Assembly (NCBI GenBank): GCA_963573305.1
Contig: OY754332.1
Span: 139,183,977-139,247,976 of the forward strand
Reading direction: 5' to 3'
DNA length: 64,000 nt
Origin: Pyrrhosoma nymphula
Lineage: Eukaryota; Arthropoda; Insecta; Odonata; Coenagrionidae
Shown here: one piece after another, positions 10,000 to 21,434 of the stretch
Numbering within the stretch: position 1 is the first letter of the stretch
Layout: the number at the start of each line of letters is the position of its first letter
The notes under the pieces: generated by a model
What the model was told of the DNA's origin: nothing
Databases searched by the model: none
What the model saw: only the letters and a program-made list of their open reading frames with translations
Position numbers and translations under genes: made by a program

Positions 10000-12900
10000 G
10001 CAACACCAACCAAATTGAGTGAGACCGACCTAATAATTGTCCTTAAAGAGAGACGATCTCAAGCGCATTTAAAGGCGCTATCTGCAATTTTTTTGCGTGA
10101 AGGCCTCATTCTTTCCAGTTACTCATGGTAGCTTTGCTCTCATTGTCGAAACCTATATCGAAAGGTTATGATGCAGATTAAAATTCAAATTTCGCATTAA
10201 CGCATACATTTGGTGACATATAGCTATAATGTCACTCAACTCCAATTAAATCGCCTTGATTACGTGGAGAAGGGTATTGAGCGAAAACTATTTTTCTTTC
10301 CATAAACTCATTCACTTTCCGATTCGCGGTGATGCTTGGCACTCAGACGATAAAAGATCTGTATCATAAACGTCACAACGGCAGCACGCCTATGAGGTAA
10401 CGCGTTGAGTTCTAGGACTTTTTTGCGCCATTATTTCTACCGAGCGTTGATTGCATACCCCCACTCGTGGAAGAAACAATCCCAGTAAAAGAAGAAGGAA
10501 AAAAGAACAGGCAATAACTGACGCTCGGAATTATATCTTCAAAATTATGATCCTAACCGGGGAAGGAAGCTTCGGAGGCTAGCGAAACCACGTAAAGGAA
10601 AAACGACCTATTGATCACAAAAAATAAAGTGTGGGAGTTGAGATCCCATATAAATATAATACAGTTGAGCTTCAGTATGTGAAACAAGTGGAGAGCGTTC
10701 ATAGCGTATCTTAACGTAGTTTAAGCGAGATAAAATTCAATGAATTTGGTCAAATTTCAAAGAAAAATAACTCATCTCTCTAATAATGCATAATATCAGC
10801 CACTTCTTGCACAATTTTCGAGACCTTTGCCAAAACAAAGAAGCCGTTGTCCTCGGGATTTGGTAAGGCTATGCGTTCCAGAGAGATATTATTTTTATAA
10901 AATATGAAGTTCTGACGCGAAATACGCGTAAAAATTGTAACGGTTCGTTCTTTCTTCTCTGATCTATAAAAACAATTACAAAATCCGGTTGTGTAGGCGT
11001 TGTCAGCGTTCGGCGAGGAACAAAGTAGTAGCCTAAAATATGTATATTTAATTAAATACTGATAAATTCAATCATAAAAACAAAGTTTCTGCTTCATAAA
11101 TATAAGAACACTTACTTCATGCTTATTAAATCTGATTAAATTTTAAAATAAACTCAAATATGGTCTCTAATATAGCCAGAGGAAAAAACTTTAACTAGCA
11201 TATTAACATAAACCAACGCAGAGAATTGGCTCTCGCTCCTCTGCAAGGTAGTGTCCATAAGCCAGTCAAATACAAAGAAGGGTGAGTCCATGATTAGACC
11301 AACCAGAATTTGCAATGGAGAGTAAACATTTGCCACTAGTGAAGAGAAAGTGTAATCAATCCACAAGAAAAAAAAAGTCATTTAAGATAGTGTCGCCTCT
11401 TCACGTGTTTGATTTAAGCCTGCCACTAAGACGCATTGAAAATTTTTGTGCTAGCGTACTCGCCCGTTTCCTCGAATCAGATGTCGAATTTTCGCATCAA
11501 ACCACCTTCTCTACGCACAGTCTCGGGATATCAATTAGGATGGACGCAAATCGAATTTTTCTTTCCCACAGAAAATGGATAAAATGAATTTGGTCTCTCG
11601 CCAATTTCCATGTCCTCTATTTCGTACCGACCACGAGGGATGATGCAAGTTGACTATGCGGATAATTCCTTCAGTTAGTCGGAAAGTTATAGACAATTAT
11701 AAATGGATCGCGGTTCCAGCATTCTGCGAATAAAAAATTGTTTTCCAATAAACTCTCCGTAAAATCACGCCAGATCAAAAGCTGGTTACTACCATTTGAG
11801 GAGGTATTATGGATTGCTTATTTTTCAGCAGAAATGGAACCCCTTACTTCTCACCAATTACCTGAGGAAGAAAGGGGTGATGCTCAAATAAATCCCGGAC
11901 ATTAAGGAAGTTAAAATTATTAAAAAATAATAAACTGGCGGCTAATTTCTTTATCCTTTCATACATGTCGAAGTTCAGACGGAAAAAATAGAAGTGGCAC
12001 ATAAATAGAAAACCCGCTGAGGAGTAATTTGAAGCACGAGGATAATTGTTGCTGCTATTCTCTCCTTAAGCTATTATATAGAGCTCATCTAGCAAGAAAA
12101 GTTAATTAACCCAGCAATCATCACAGGAAGAGAATCGCAACGATTAGTGCTCATAAAGGTTGGCAACGTAAGCTCTCCTTAAAAGGTGATTTCAACGCGA
12201 TCCACACGACAAGTTTCCAATTCAGATATATTTATGTTCCATAAGCCGTCGTCAATGCGCTGCAATCTCATTTTCGGGAGATTATAACCTTTCGATCGGA
12301 CTGAATGTTCATATAGGGAGACCTTATGTCTTAATCTTCATTAGTGAACACATACGCAAACGCAATGAACCATATGATTCACCTAATTTGTGGCTCAAAT
12401 AGTGCCGCTATCATCCCAAGCCAATTAGCCGCCCGGTACATGACAATGCTTGCATTCCGGATTGGAGATCTCGTGAGTAGGATCATACAGATGAATGAGA
12501 ACATGAATGAGATATCCATTACACATATCGTTCCTAAATAAAAAGCAGAGGGTGGAATGGCAAACCACTCCTAGCGTGGTCGCTACGCCCTCTTTAAAAA
12601 GTAACGCAAAAATATGAAAAAGAGTCATTAATTTTCGCTGCCTCATTCAAAATTAATTTTTGAGAGTTACTCATAGTCGTTTTCATGAAATGTTTGGGTA
12701 AAATGCTTGATCCTTTTTGCTTGTTTGCGGTTAACATAGCGACGGCGAAGCAATAAAAGGCAAATGATGGTTTGATTCATGAGTTATACCATAGGCATAC
12801 GGTTCATACATGAGGACAATCTTTGTAAAAATAGAGTTAACACTTCAAGATAACTTTCCAATCAGATTTCCTAAGGGGTGAAAGCCCGACAACCTATGTA

Positions 12901-13430
12901 ATAGGACTAAATCAACTAAACTCTTATGGTGACAATCTATCATAAAACCATGCGTCAATCTTCTCCCTCAGAGGAAGATGTAATTCGTGTAGAATTACAA
13001 TCCAGGGCTCAGACAGACGAAGATGAAAACATTGATTTTTAAGAGTAGCTTCGAACGAAGAAACCTTTTGTAAGAAATACGGGGCAAATTCCAGCGAAAA
13101 ATACAAATAGAAATATATTAATGTTAACGATTGAATTGCCGGCGAATATTGGTAACTAGCTGACTGTCCATGTGTCCCTAGTCCATCTGTCTGTGTCCAT
13201 GGTTTGAACCAATCTAACCGAGGAGACAACAAAATATCCTTTTCGGAGTTAAAACGATTTTGTATATTTATGGTGATAATTGATTGACTTGACCATGCTG
13301 AAATAAACCGACGACCCATACACAAACCAAGATGAGATTAACAGCACATTCATAGATTGTAACAAAATTCCAGCGTAACGCAAAAACCCAGCTCATATTT
13401 TATGATAACAATGACATTTTCAATATCCTT
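10000..13430. other. Stretch with no recognised feature
   Basis: A+T-rich sequence without a repeat partner noticed in this window. The longest frame is 133 codons on minus (12,924-13,325). It has no domain I know and no compositional sign of coding. Confidence 0.5.
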
Positions 13431-13510
13431 CATCTACATCTACAAAATACCCTGCAAGCCACCTCAGGGGTGTGTGGCAGGGGGTGAGTAATCACCAACA
13501 TGCATTACAC
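13431..13510 (-). mobile_element. LINE 3' terminus, left inverted arm
   Basis: Begins CATCTACATCTAC and continues AATACCCTGCAAGCCACC, GGCAGGGGGTGAG and CACCAACATGCATTACAC. Read on the minus strand it ends in TAGATGTAGATG, a hexamer tail. The same 80-bp unit lies inverted at 14,431-14,510, with about 8 mismatches. The link to a LINE comes from the 15.1-kb copy, where this unit directly follows an RT C-terminus. Confidence 0.65.
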
Positions 13511-14430
13511 ATCCTTACAAGCGTTCATTTTTTTGCGCGAAACAATTAAAAGGTGATCTTCATTGCAAATACAAAGGGAATAGAAATGCACTCCTGGAAT
13601 AATTTTCCGATACAACGGCGTTTATCACTACACTCACCATCACGTATTTATTTTTGATAAAACTATCATCATATCATCGACATATTAAAAATTTAGATAA
13701 TTTTAATTGATTTATACATTTCCACGTACTTTCCATTCAAAGGAGAATAACCAGAAGATAATCACTAATTCCAATAAGTAGAATAATATGTCTAAAGGGG
13801 GGTCTGCAGTAGTGGTAGCTATATTTTTGGTCTCGTGAGCTGGCAGAAGGACGACTATCATATCATAAAAACACAAAGAATGAATGAGTATTGAAAATAT
13901 AAAAAAAAGTGTTCAGATACGAAGCTCAGCGAAAAACACTTTGGTCATAAATTCGAATTCGAACGAGGTGGAGTGAATGGTCCACTATCATGCGAACCCC
14001 TCACCGATGCCCCGAATCATTTCCCAATCCCACCATTATCACGTGACGATCTCACGTTTTGTTTTCCTCAAATAACAATTTTGGTAGATCTCTCCATTGT
14101 TTTTTATCAAAGCTGCGGAAACCTTAGAATCAACAATTTTGGTATTCGCCTTCACAAGGATGTTCACCTCCATATGTATCTACTGCTTCTAAATCCACGT
14201 TACGCTGAGAATCAAAACAAGGGAGTGCGGCAGGAGAATGACTACTTTCAGTGCGCATTTATTTGAAAGTGACAACAAAGTTTGAGGATACCGTGACTAG
14301 CCACGGTATTACTTTTACGGAGCCACCCGCAAGTGCACATAAGCGCGGAATTCAACAGAGAAAAATTTTTTCGCCTGGACCGGGTCCACAGGGGAGGAGG
14401 ACGCATCGGCAGCTATAATAATAGGATTTA
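13511..14430. other. DNA between two inverted LINE 3' ends
   Basis: 920 bp enclosed by the inverted 80-bp units. A frame-shifted trace next to the left arm (13,515-13,535, KRSFF) is too short to assign. A 97-codon frame at 13,973-14,266 shows no domain. This could be the bodies of two head-to-head truncated LINE copies, or the core of a foldback unit. Confidence 0.35.
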
Positions 14431-14510
14431 GTGTAATGCATGTTGGCGACTACTCACCCCCTGTCACGTACCCTTGAGGTGGTTAGCAGGGTATTTTGTA
14501 GATGTAGATG
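14431..14510 (+). mobile_element. LINE 3' terminus, right inverted arm
   Basis: GTGTAATGCATGTTGG, then CTCACCCCCTG, then GGTGGTTAGCAGGG, ending TAGATGTAGATG at 14,510. It is the reverse complement of 13,431-13,510 at about 90% identity. A SINE head starts at the next base. Confidence 0.65.
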
Positions 14511-14605
14511 TTGCGTAACTGGCTAAAGCACTCAGCGCGATATCGAAGGATCCGGCTTCGGGTTCCGGCCGGGGCGAATGATTTTTTCTCTACGGAATTT
14601 CGCAC
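14511..14605 (+). mobile_element. tRNA-derived SINE, family E, copy 1
   Basis: A-box-like AACTGGCTAAAGCACTC (14,518-14,534) and B-box-like CGGGTTCCGGCCGGGGC (about 14,559-14,575), followed by the body start GAATGATTTTTTCTC. A gap of roughly 40 nt between the boxes and the G+C-rich T-arm is typical of tRNA-derived SINE heads. The 3' limit is unclear. It abuts the LINE 3' end at 14,510. Confidence 0.6.
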
Positions 14606-15084
14606 CTAAAGTGACAAGTTTAAGTTGACTGTAATTTTGCATAAAACACATTCGTATAGACGCATCATAGGTAAAAATAACGGCTAGGGGGTTTCCCACA
14701 GCCAAATACAGGTCCATGATGGGAAATCCAGTGATTTGTGGAGTCTCTCGTTGTTTTCCTGCACGCATTTTAGAATCTCTGACTGCCTGCGCCCTTGGGA
14801 TGATGATGGGAGGGCCTAGGTTCAGACCAGTCTCACTGAGGCTGCGCACGCAAAAACTCAACTCGGTCTTGTATTTCGAATGAGTTATGCCTGCGCACTT
14901 CGCGTGGTTTGGCGTTCGTCACCAAAGAGAACTCGGCCATTTCCCGGGGAGACGCTAGAGTACTTGACGATGGTGGCGTCAAAAATGTGAGGAAGGGACA
15001 TATAAGAAACAACCCTAAATATAAGGATGATTCCAACAGCACAATTATCGTACAACACTTATAGGAACTGATTGGAAGTCAGTG

Positions 15085-15420
15085 AATTCCACATAATACC
15101 TTGTGAGCTTCCGCAGGGGTGTGTGGCGGGGGCTGACTCCAGCCACGAAAAAATATATGGAATAGGGAAATGGAACCGGATGGAGGAAAGTGAATTTTAT
15201 GTTTTCGTAGTATCTCGCTGTTTTCGTTGCATTCACTAATTATGCGTGGGAAAAAGGAATTATTTTACCTATCGGTACGGCAGAGTACCTCTCTGACTTC
15301 GTCGCTTTTATCAGTACCAGAGATTCTCCTCTGTGTCATCATGAAGGCGGTGTAACTGGATTAAAGCGGCTCCTTGGAAAAACTACTCCAAATCTTCCGC
15401 CTATGCTATTTTGTCTCATA
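15085..15420 (-). mobile_element. CR1-like LINE 3' end: RT C-terminus plus 3' terminus
   Basis: On the minus strand 15,420-15,230 gives GTDKSDEVREVLCRTDR and then NNSFFPRIIS, the TDRYK.SFFPR.I motif of CR1/jockey RT C-termini, with a stop between the two segments. It is followed at 15,148-15,086 by the window's common 3' unit (GCCACACACCCCTGCGG, then AAGGTATTATG). This copy links the RT relics at 0.8 and 6.4 kb to the TAGATG-ended terminal repeat found about a dozen times between 13.4 and 29.7 kb. 5' truncation is expected for LINE insertions. Confidence 0.65.
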
Positions 15421-15989
15421 AACGTTACAATGACGGGAATTTCTAAAACTTCCTCTCTTTCCAAATTTTTAGAAATTTTCCAAGGCCCATCCACAGATTT
15501 TTTCTCCCTTGAGTATACGGCTACCTCCTTACCGCAAATCGCAAAAGTTGACTCTTGCTAAATTTAATTTTAAAGGGGTAAAAACACGGGATTTAAAGAT
15601 TGTTTCAAACATAAGCTGCGTTATGAGTGGAGGGAGTAATAAGCATTGAGTAGAAATACGAGTGAGACGCCCATTGAGCGTTGGTAAAAGGCTAAGCCTG
15701 GAAAAAAAGTTGACATGGCTAAACGTTCGCACGCCAAACCTACCTACGCATATCCGCAAATCTATCCGGGAACGATACGAGCGGGAAGCTTTCCTCTTTG
15801 TTCTTCTCGCAAGGGATCCGGAGAGACTATGTTATATTTTGAAATGCAACACAATAAGTAGGTGGAAAGAAGAAAATACAAGGCGATGTTTTGTACGGCG
15901 GACAGGAAAGAGCGGAGACGATAAGGTTGCGGGAATGCCGGAGCCACGATGTGGCAACACCGTCCAAGCATGTTCATTGGCCGTGGAGC
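15421..15989. other. Unassigned sequence before a G-rich island
   Basis: An open frame of 117 codons (15,662-16,015, plus) crosses into the G-rich island and has no recognisable domain. Nothing else was seen. Confidence 0.4.
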
Positions 15990-16480
15990 AGGATAAGAGG
16001 GGGAGGGAAAAGTAGGGGGAAAAGTAGGGGGACCAAGGGGGGTTGGGGGGGCAGCAGCTGAGGCGAGAGAGCGCGGTCGGGACCAAGGGTTGGCGGGGAG
16101 CTAGGGGGCTGGCTGCTTGGGACCGGCTAGGGGCGGGAAACGAGGGGACGCTGGGAACCGGGAGTCGGGCGGCGAGGGGGCAAGAGGGAGGAGGAGTGCG
16201 AGGCTTCGAGAGGAAGTGGGGGGGAGTGGGAGAAGGGAGGAGACCCGAAAAAGCTTGATAGCCGATGGAAAAGACTGTTCGGAGACGGAGAGCGGGCGCC
16301 CTGGGGAAGGAATGGATGCTATGGAGAGAGAGGGGGGGGCGCAGGGGAGGGAACGGTAGGAGAGGAGCCCGGCGTGTGAGGAGCGAGAGCCAGAATACGG
16401 CACAATGTGTCGGGGAATATGAGGGGGGGGGAACGAGAAGGGGGAAGAGATGGGGAGAGGGGAGAGCGATATAGTCGGGG
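15990..16480. repeat. G-rich strand-asymmetric island 1 (G on plus)
   Basis: Runs such as GGGGGGG, GGGAGGAGG and GGGGGGGG dominate the plus strand for about 490 bp. Long frames on both strands (up to 283 codons on minus) are Pro/Ser/Arg or Gly/Arg/Glu low-complexity and are open only because stops are rare. Many GGG tracts at short spacing would permit G-quadruplexes. Confidence 0.7.
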
Positions 16481-16534
16481 GTGGAAGCAACAAGCGAGCC
16501 GGACGATAAGGCGCTTGAGAAACAAAATCGGTCG

Positions 16535-16625
16535 CGGCAGTGTGTAGCTCTCTGTAAGTCCAAGAGAAACAATGTGCGGGTGGGTCCCATGTGCGATTTC
16601 GGCCGGGGCGCAGCAGAAAAATGAT
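16535..16625 (+). mobile_element. tRNA-like SINE head, worn
   Basis: TGTGTAGCTCTCTG (A-box zone) and CATGTGCGATTTCGGCCGGGG (B-box zone, compare GGTTCGANTCC) are about 45 nt apart, followed by GCGCAGCAGAAAAATGAT. The end resembles the copy at 14,511 (GGCCGGGGCGAATGATTT). Decayed, so the assignment is tentative. Confidence 0.4.
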
Positions 16626-16639
16626 CAGAGCATTGAATA

Positions 16640-16797
16640 CCCGCGAATGGGATTGACGAGGAGGAATTACCGAGGAAGAACACGAATGGAATACATAAAG
16701 GAAATAATGAGGGACATTAAAGTGAAGAATCATGAAGGGCTGAATCGATTAGCTGAGAGGAACGCAGCAGTAAACTAATCTTCGGATTGATGATTGA
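16640..16797 (+). pseudogene. Non-LTR retrotransposon C-terminal tail, copy 1
   Basis: Encodes RRNYRGRTRMEYIKEIMRDI and then NHEGLNRLAERN, a stop, and the trailing SSD-like codons. The pattern (G+.RGR.RM.Y+K.I..D, then a stretch containing L.R+A..R) is the conserved C-terminal end of an insect LINE ORF. The same tail is found at 16,945-17,085 (-), 36,335-36,560 (-) and 51,090-51,395 (+). It may belong to the same family as the endonuclease relic at 8.2 kb. Confidence 0.65.
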
Positions 16798-16944
16798 ATA
16801 CCCGGAGGAGGGCAGGAGGAAGTGGATACATGTGTGGAAGCGAAAGATTGGTAGATGATTGGGGGTGACGAACGAAAAGCCTTGGCCATTTGCGCCATTT
16901 TAGGAAAGGTTGGCGAGATAAAGATTGAGAAAGGGAGGAGGGAA

Positions 16945-17085
16945 ACCTGGCGCCGGCAAAAGCTTCATCATCATCATCTATGGCAGTTATCAATTTGATG
17001 ATTGATTTGCTAAAGCTCTCCGCACCACTCTCCCATCAACGGAATGTTTCATTCCTTCACAAGACTTCATGTAATACTCCTGATT
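16945..17085 (-). pseudogene. Non-LTR retrotransposon C-terminal tail, copy 2
   Basis: On plus this reads CATCATCATCATCTATGGC, then CTCTCCGCACCACTCTCC and CACAAGACTTCATG, lined up with 36,340-36,450 (CATCATCACT, CTCCCCACTGATCTCTCC, CATAAGACTTCACT). Read on minus it is the last coding segment and the GATGATGATGA-rich 3' end of the same family. It faces copy 1, about 150 bp away, in inverted orientation. Confidence 0.5.
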
Positions 17086-17101
17086 TATTTGGAATTTGTA
17101 C

Positions 17102-17165
17102 ACACGTCTACGTCTATGCGATACCCTGCAAAGCCACCTCAAGGGTAGCAGGGAGTGATTTCACA
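17102..17165 (-). mobile_element. LINE 3' terminus copy
   Basis: CACGTCTACGTCTATGCG, then ATACCCTGCAAAGCCACC, AAGGGTAGCAGGGAGTGAT. It matches the common unit with about 20% divergence and a shortened centre. Its body would lie to the right. Confidence 0.55.
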
Positions 17166-17258
17166 CCACGCGGTCAAACACACTGTCAAAACTGTCATTA
17201 GCTTTTTTACTGAATATAGTTTTGTGTTAAATTAAGCAACCTACCTGGGTCTTCTGAC

Positions 17259-17320
17259 CATCTACATCTACGATGTACCGTGCAAGCCACCACTAGGGAC
17301 CATCATTCTACTCATGTGGT
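17259..17320 (-). mobile_element. LINE 3' terminus copy, GTACCGTGCAAG variant
   Basis: CATCTACATCTACGATGTA, then CCGTGCAAGCCACCACTAG. The GTACCGTGCAAG variant and CACTAGGG centre are shared with the copy at 25,868, so these two form a subfamily. Confidence 0.55.
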
Positions 17321-17620
17321 ATAGACAGTGCATTCATTCATACCTGTAGATATATCCATATCGGGAACAATTTGTTAGACTTCAGTCATGCTAGCATGCA
17401 AAACAACGCTACCTACCGTTGCAATAAGCGAGTTTGACGTTATCGATCATAGATATTTTGTTCAATAATTTTAAGCAGAAAAAATGAATGGAAATTTTAA
17501 ACCTATCCGTCCAGTAATCTGACTATTTCATGCATGTGATCGAATTTGTCATAGTAGCACAAAATTTTTAGCATGCCTATACTTCTTCGGAGAATGCACT
17601 CCCCTCATTTTTACTCAGGA

Positions 17621-17818
17621 GATTAAGCCTATTCTTAACGAAAGGCGCCACGGGGTCCGCAGTACCATCCGACGGACGGAGTGCACCATGTAATTCCATT
17701 CACAAGGTACCCAAATAGGGATTCGACAGAAAAATCTCCGCCACCGCCGAGATTTGAAGCGAAAAGAGCCGGGGATGGGCAGCCAGTACTCTAGCCACCA
17801 TACCAGCCCGAGCCCAGT
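17621..17818 (-). mobile_element. tRNA-derived SINE, family A, copy 3
   Basis: The minus strand has GGTATGGTGGCTAGAGTACTG (A-box zone), CTTCAAATCTC (worn B-box), GGCGGTGGCGGAGATTTTTC (body) and CACTCCGTCCGTCGGATGG. It then extends into a conserved tail (GGACCCCGTGGCGCC, TTCGTTAAGAATAGGC) not visible in copies 1 and 2. The longer tail agrees with copies at 33,440 and 41,190. Confidence 0.65.
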
Positions 17819-17819
17819 G

Positions 17820-20800
17820 GAAGCGGAAGGAAGAGCAGGAGAGATGCTAGACGAGGCATAAGAGGGAAGAAACCGGTTGCGGGAGGGACGAATGGGCTGC
17901 AAGATGGTGGGCCCAGAGAGTGTGGGTGCCCCACGAGTGAAAAACCAACCTACCATGCCTGAACATTTTTCCTTCAGTTCTTCGCGACGGTCGTGGTGGG
18001 TGCACGGGCAAAGCGTGGGGACCGGCTACGGTCACTCGGCCGGCACGGAGCGAGCGACCATGGGGAGAGAATCCACAGAAAAAATCGAAAATGATGAGGC
18101 TCGAGGATGAAAAGAATACATGGATAAAGAGCGGCATGGAAGGGATCTGCCGAGTTCGCAAGCAGTGTTGCCGCAGCGCCACAGCTAACGGCCCAGGGCC
18201 AAGCGACTCACCTGAGATAACTGGCAACGGGGCCATCAGTGATGACTCCCCGTGTCAACTGTAACCAAGAATTGTACTCAAATAGCCGACCGACTACCGT
18301 CAATCAGGGCAGTCAATAAAAAGTGTCAAAACTTATGTAAAAAAACTTAAGTCAATAATACGCCAATAATAACACCTGGGTAAAGAATGATCTAACAATT
18401 GAACGCAATATCAAGATTTTTTTAAACCTGCCCAGGCGCATTCATTCTTGAGATTAAATCGACTCCCTTCATGCCTACACATAAATTGGCAGAACTGCGA
18501 ACACAATCTTGGAGAAATATACAGCATTAACTTCACGCGAACAATTATGATAGCAACACGCTTAAGCTCCCCGATCATCATAAAGAAGTCCATTATTCTC
18601 GCCCTCGTAGGTACGCCTCAACGGTAGCTTTCATCCCCATCCTAACACCGTTTGGTATATTCCATGGCAAATAAATCAATAATTCCACAGCCCGCATATT
18701 GGCAGTATTTTGTACTTATACATGCTACCACAGTACCTAGTCTGTAGAATAGCATAGGCTATTCTCGCCTCGGCAACAATTTCAGTTGTTTTAGAGGGAA
18801 CACGGACGGTGTACACACAAAAGAGAATAATAGGGGATAATCCGGAGTCTCTCGAAGACGCGTTTTACCGGTGTAACGGGCCATGAAAAAAGTTCGATGA
18901 GAATTTAGGGTAAATCTAAAAAGGTGAGTACGTTTTCTCGAGCAACCTCCGACACTCTGGAAGGCAAGGCACGGAGAAAACTAGGAAAGCAATTGCTCGC
19001 CGAAGTTTTTCCCTCTCCATAGTCCGTTAATCTTTTTATAATACTATTAAATATTAAAATTTTAAAAAAATTCCCTCGTTCAAGCGCAATTTACGACGAC
19101 GGTTGGGGCTATCATTTATCTAATTCAGTGAAAAATACAACGAAATGCTAATTGTTACACAATGCATATTGAAAAACTACACATTTTCTGATTGTTACAA
19201 TATTAACAATGGCAATAACCAAGTAGTTGAAATGATATGCAGTGACTCAAGATTTAAACCGGCAACACTTACACAAATACCACTTCGGCGGCAACTACAT
19301 GATTCACCTCATTGGATAATTGTCACCTCGCATTTCAGCACCACCACCCGAAACGCCACTCTTAAGAGAGCGCACATAAAAAAATTTTAAAGTAGCCCGA
19401 GCCACTACTACGTAATCACCATTCACGCGGGCCACTCGATTATAGCCTACATATTTACAGATAATATACTTTTTTTGCTGTATGAATTAAAAAAAAGCTT
19501 TTTGGGCTATTTATGCAACTATTTATAATTATCATGCAACATACTATCTCATTTTTTATTCGTTTAAAATAATAGGCATTGTTTACTTCCGCAAAAGTTC
19601 CGAAAACACATCCTTGATATCATAAAAACACAACGGATCATAACTGTAGGGAAATCAATGAGTTAACTGATTTGAATATAATATTTTCTGAAAATTACTG
19701 AGCATACACTATCTCCAAGATATGCGACCATTGCATGCTGACGTAATGAAATCCATTTATATGGATAGCTAATGATTGAAGGTAAGATACTCGCAAGAGA
19801 TTCTGCACAGGCTTGATGGAGGAAAACGTATACCGACGTGATAATTAGCTCGACAATGATGATGACCTTACAAATCATTCGCCGAAAGCTGAAAACATCA
19901 AACAGCTCCAGCCGCTCAACGGTCGAAGGAGCTGCTGTAGTCATCGGCTAGATTCACATCGGGCGATTTCGCCAGCAATCGAATGTATTGTACGGATGTT
20001 GATCAGCTACAAAGGCCACGCAGACGGAATATTCTGATAACTCGACGCGAAAGTAAAATTGCGAACTTAAAATCGACTGTCACACCCTACAAATAAAACC
20101 AAGTGAAATAGCCAACGGTATAATCATGCAAAGGTAGATCATTCACACACCCCGAGTGCAGTCATTATTGAAGTTTTCTAGATAAAATAATACATACCTA
20201 ATTTATCACAGCAAACCGAAGAATTTAAAGTTATTGAATAGAGCTCCACATGCTGACATTTAATAGGGAAACAGTGCAGAAGAATTCCATTGTCGAAATC
20301 GTCATCATAAAAATACATCGCTCCTAATGTGTTGAAAACTCGGCACGGAAGAAGGCCTTCATATACTTCGAAATATAGGTGACCGCCAGCGATTACACAA
20401 TTGACATAGGTAACTCCCATTGACTAAGTGGCAATGAGTACTAATAACTATCCATGTAAATGGATTTAACATTCACCCTGGAATTCAGCAGTTTCAGACT
20501 TCTATGGCATAATGGTCGCAAAATAATATTTGCTGAGAAAATTCGAAAATTAATCTTTTTTAGTATACATACATGTTCCATTCAAAGTCAACGGAATGCT
20601 AAGAATTCATCCCAGAAACTCTCCCACTGACCATGCTATCCTCAGAAAAGACTGACAAGGTTGGTAGGGGAAACTAATTCATGCTCAAATTTAATTGACT
20701 TAATCCTCTCTTCCTTTAATCTCGCTGCCCCGTCCAGACCATCCTTGTCTCTTCCCTGACATTTCTTCTCCGTAGGCATAATGCAAAACGCCGCGGCGGT

Positions 20801-21434
20801 AACAGACAACCTGACGGACCCTACCCCACACGCCTGGTTATCACCACCCCTTCCAATTTTCGATCCACTTCCCTTGCCGGGAAGGATTAAGCCAATTCGG
20901 CTTAAAATCCTCAAACCCAATCAGATTCGCTAGAATTCACTCACTAGCTTGCCCATTTGGCTCTACCCTGTCTTCCTCTCTCTCTCTCATACCAAACAAA
21001 AACGCCAAGTCAAGCAAAGCATTCTATTTTTTCTCTCGCGCCATTCGTGACCAGAGAACAGATTGAAACGTTAACGCCCCAAAACATCTCTGACCTTTAT
21101 TATCCCATTTCCTCAGAATCCCTCTTTCACATTCTTCCTATGGCTGGTGACTTGACTGCCGCACGATCTTACCGCGGTTTGCAGAGCAATGCGTAGATGT
21201 AGAAATAAATTCGGCCTTTCTCAAAATTATGAAAATATCATTAAAAGATTTAAACAATGAAAAAAACTCTACATTTAAAAAAAGAATCCGATTTCAATGC
21301 GTTCAAGGGTCATCTGAAGAATTCACTTCCCGACTTCCAAGAATCAAGCGTAATGTTAAACACAAATGGTACTTAGAAAGTATTTCTTTCGATCGTGAAT
21401 TCGGGGATCAGAAAATATATCCCAAGTAAAGTCA
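17820..21434. other. Stretch with no recognised feature
   Basis: 17,880-18,240 is moderately G+C-rich with open frames on both strands, none recognisable. 18,240-21,434 is A+T-rich. A minus-strand frame at 20,642-20,920 and plus frames at 20,957-21,429 lie upstream of the LINE relic and could be its decayed 5' part, but they show no motif. Confidence 0.4.

Noticed and set aside
12924..13325. 133-codon minus frame
   Set aside because: No recognisable family. This length occurs by chance in a 64-kb window.
15832..16733. 283- and 210-codon open frames on the minus strand
   Set aside because: They lie in a G-rich (plus) island. Both are Pro/Ser/Leu low-complexity, overlap in different frames, and are open because the block has few stop codons. 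No domain or splice logic.
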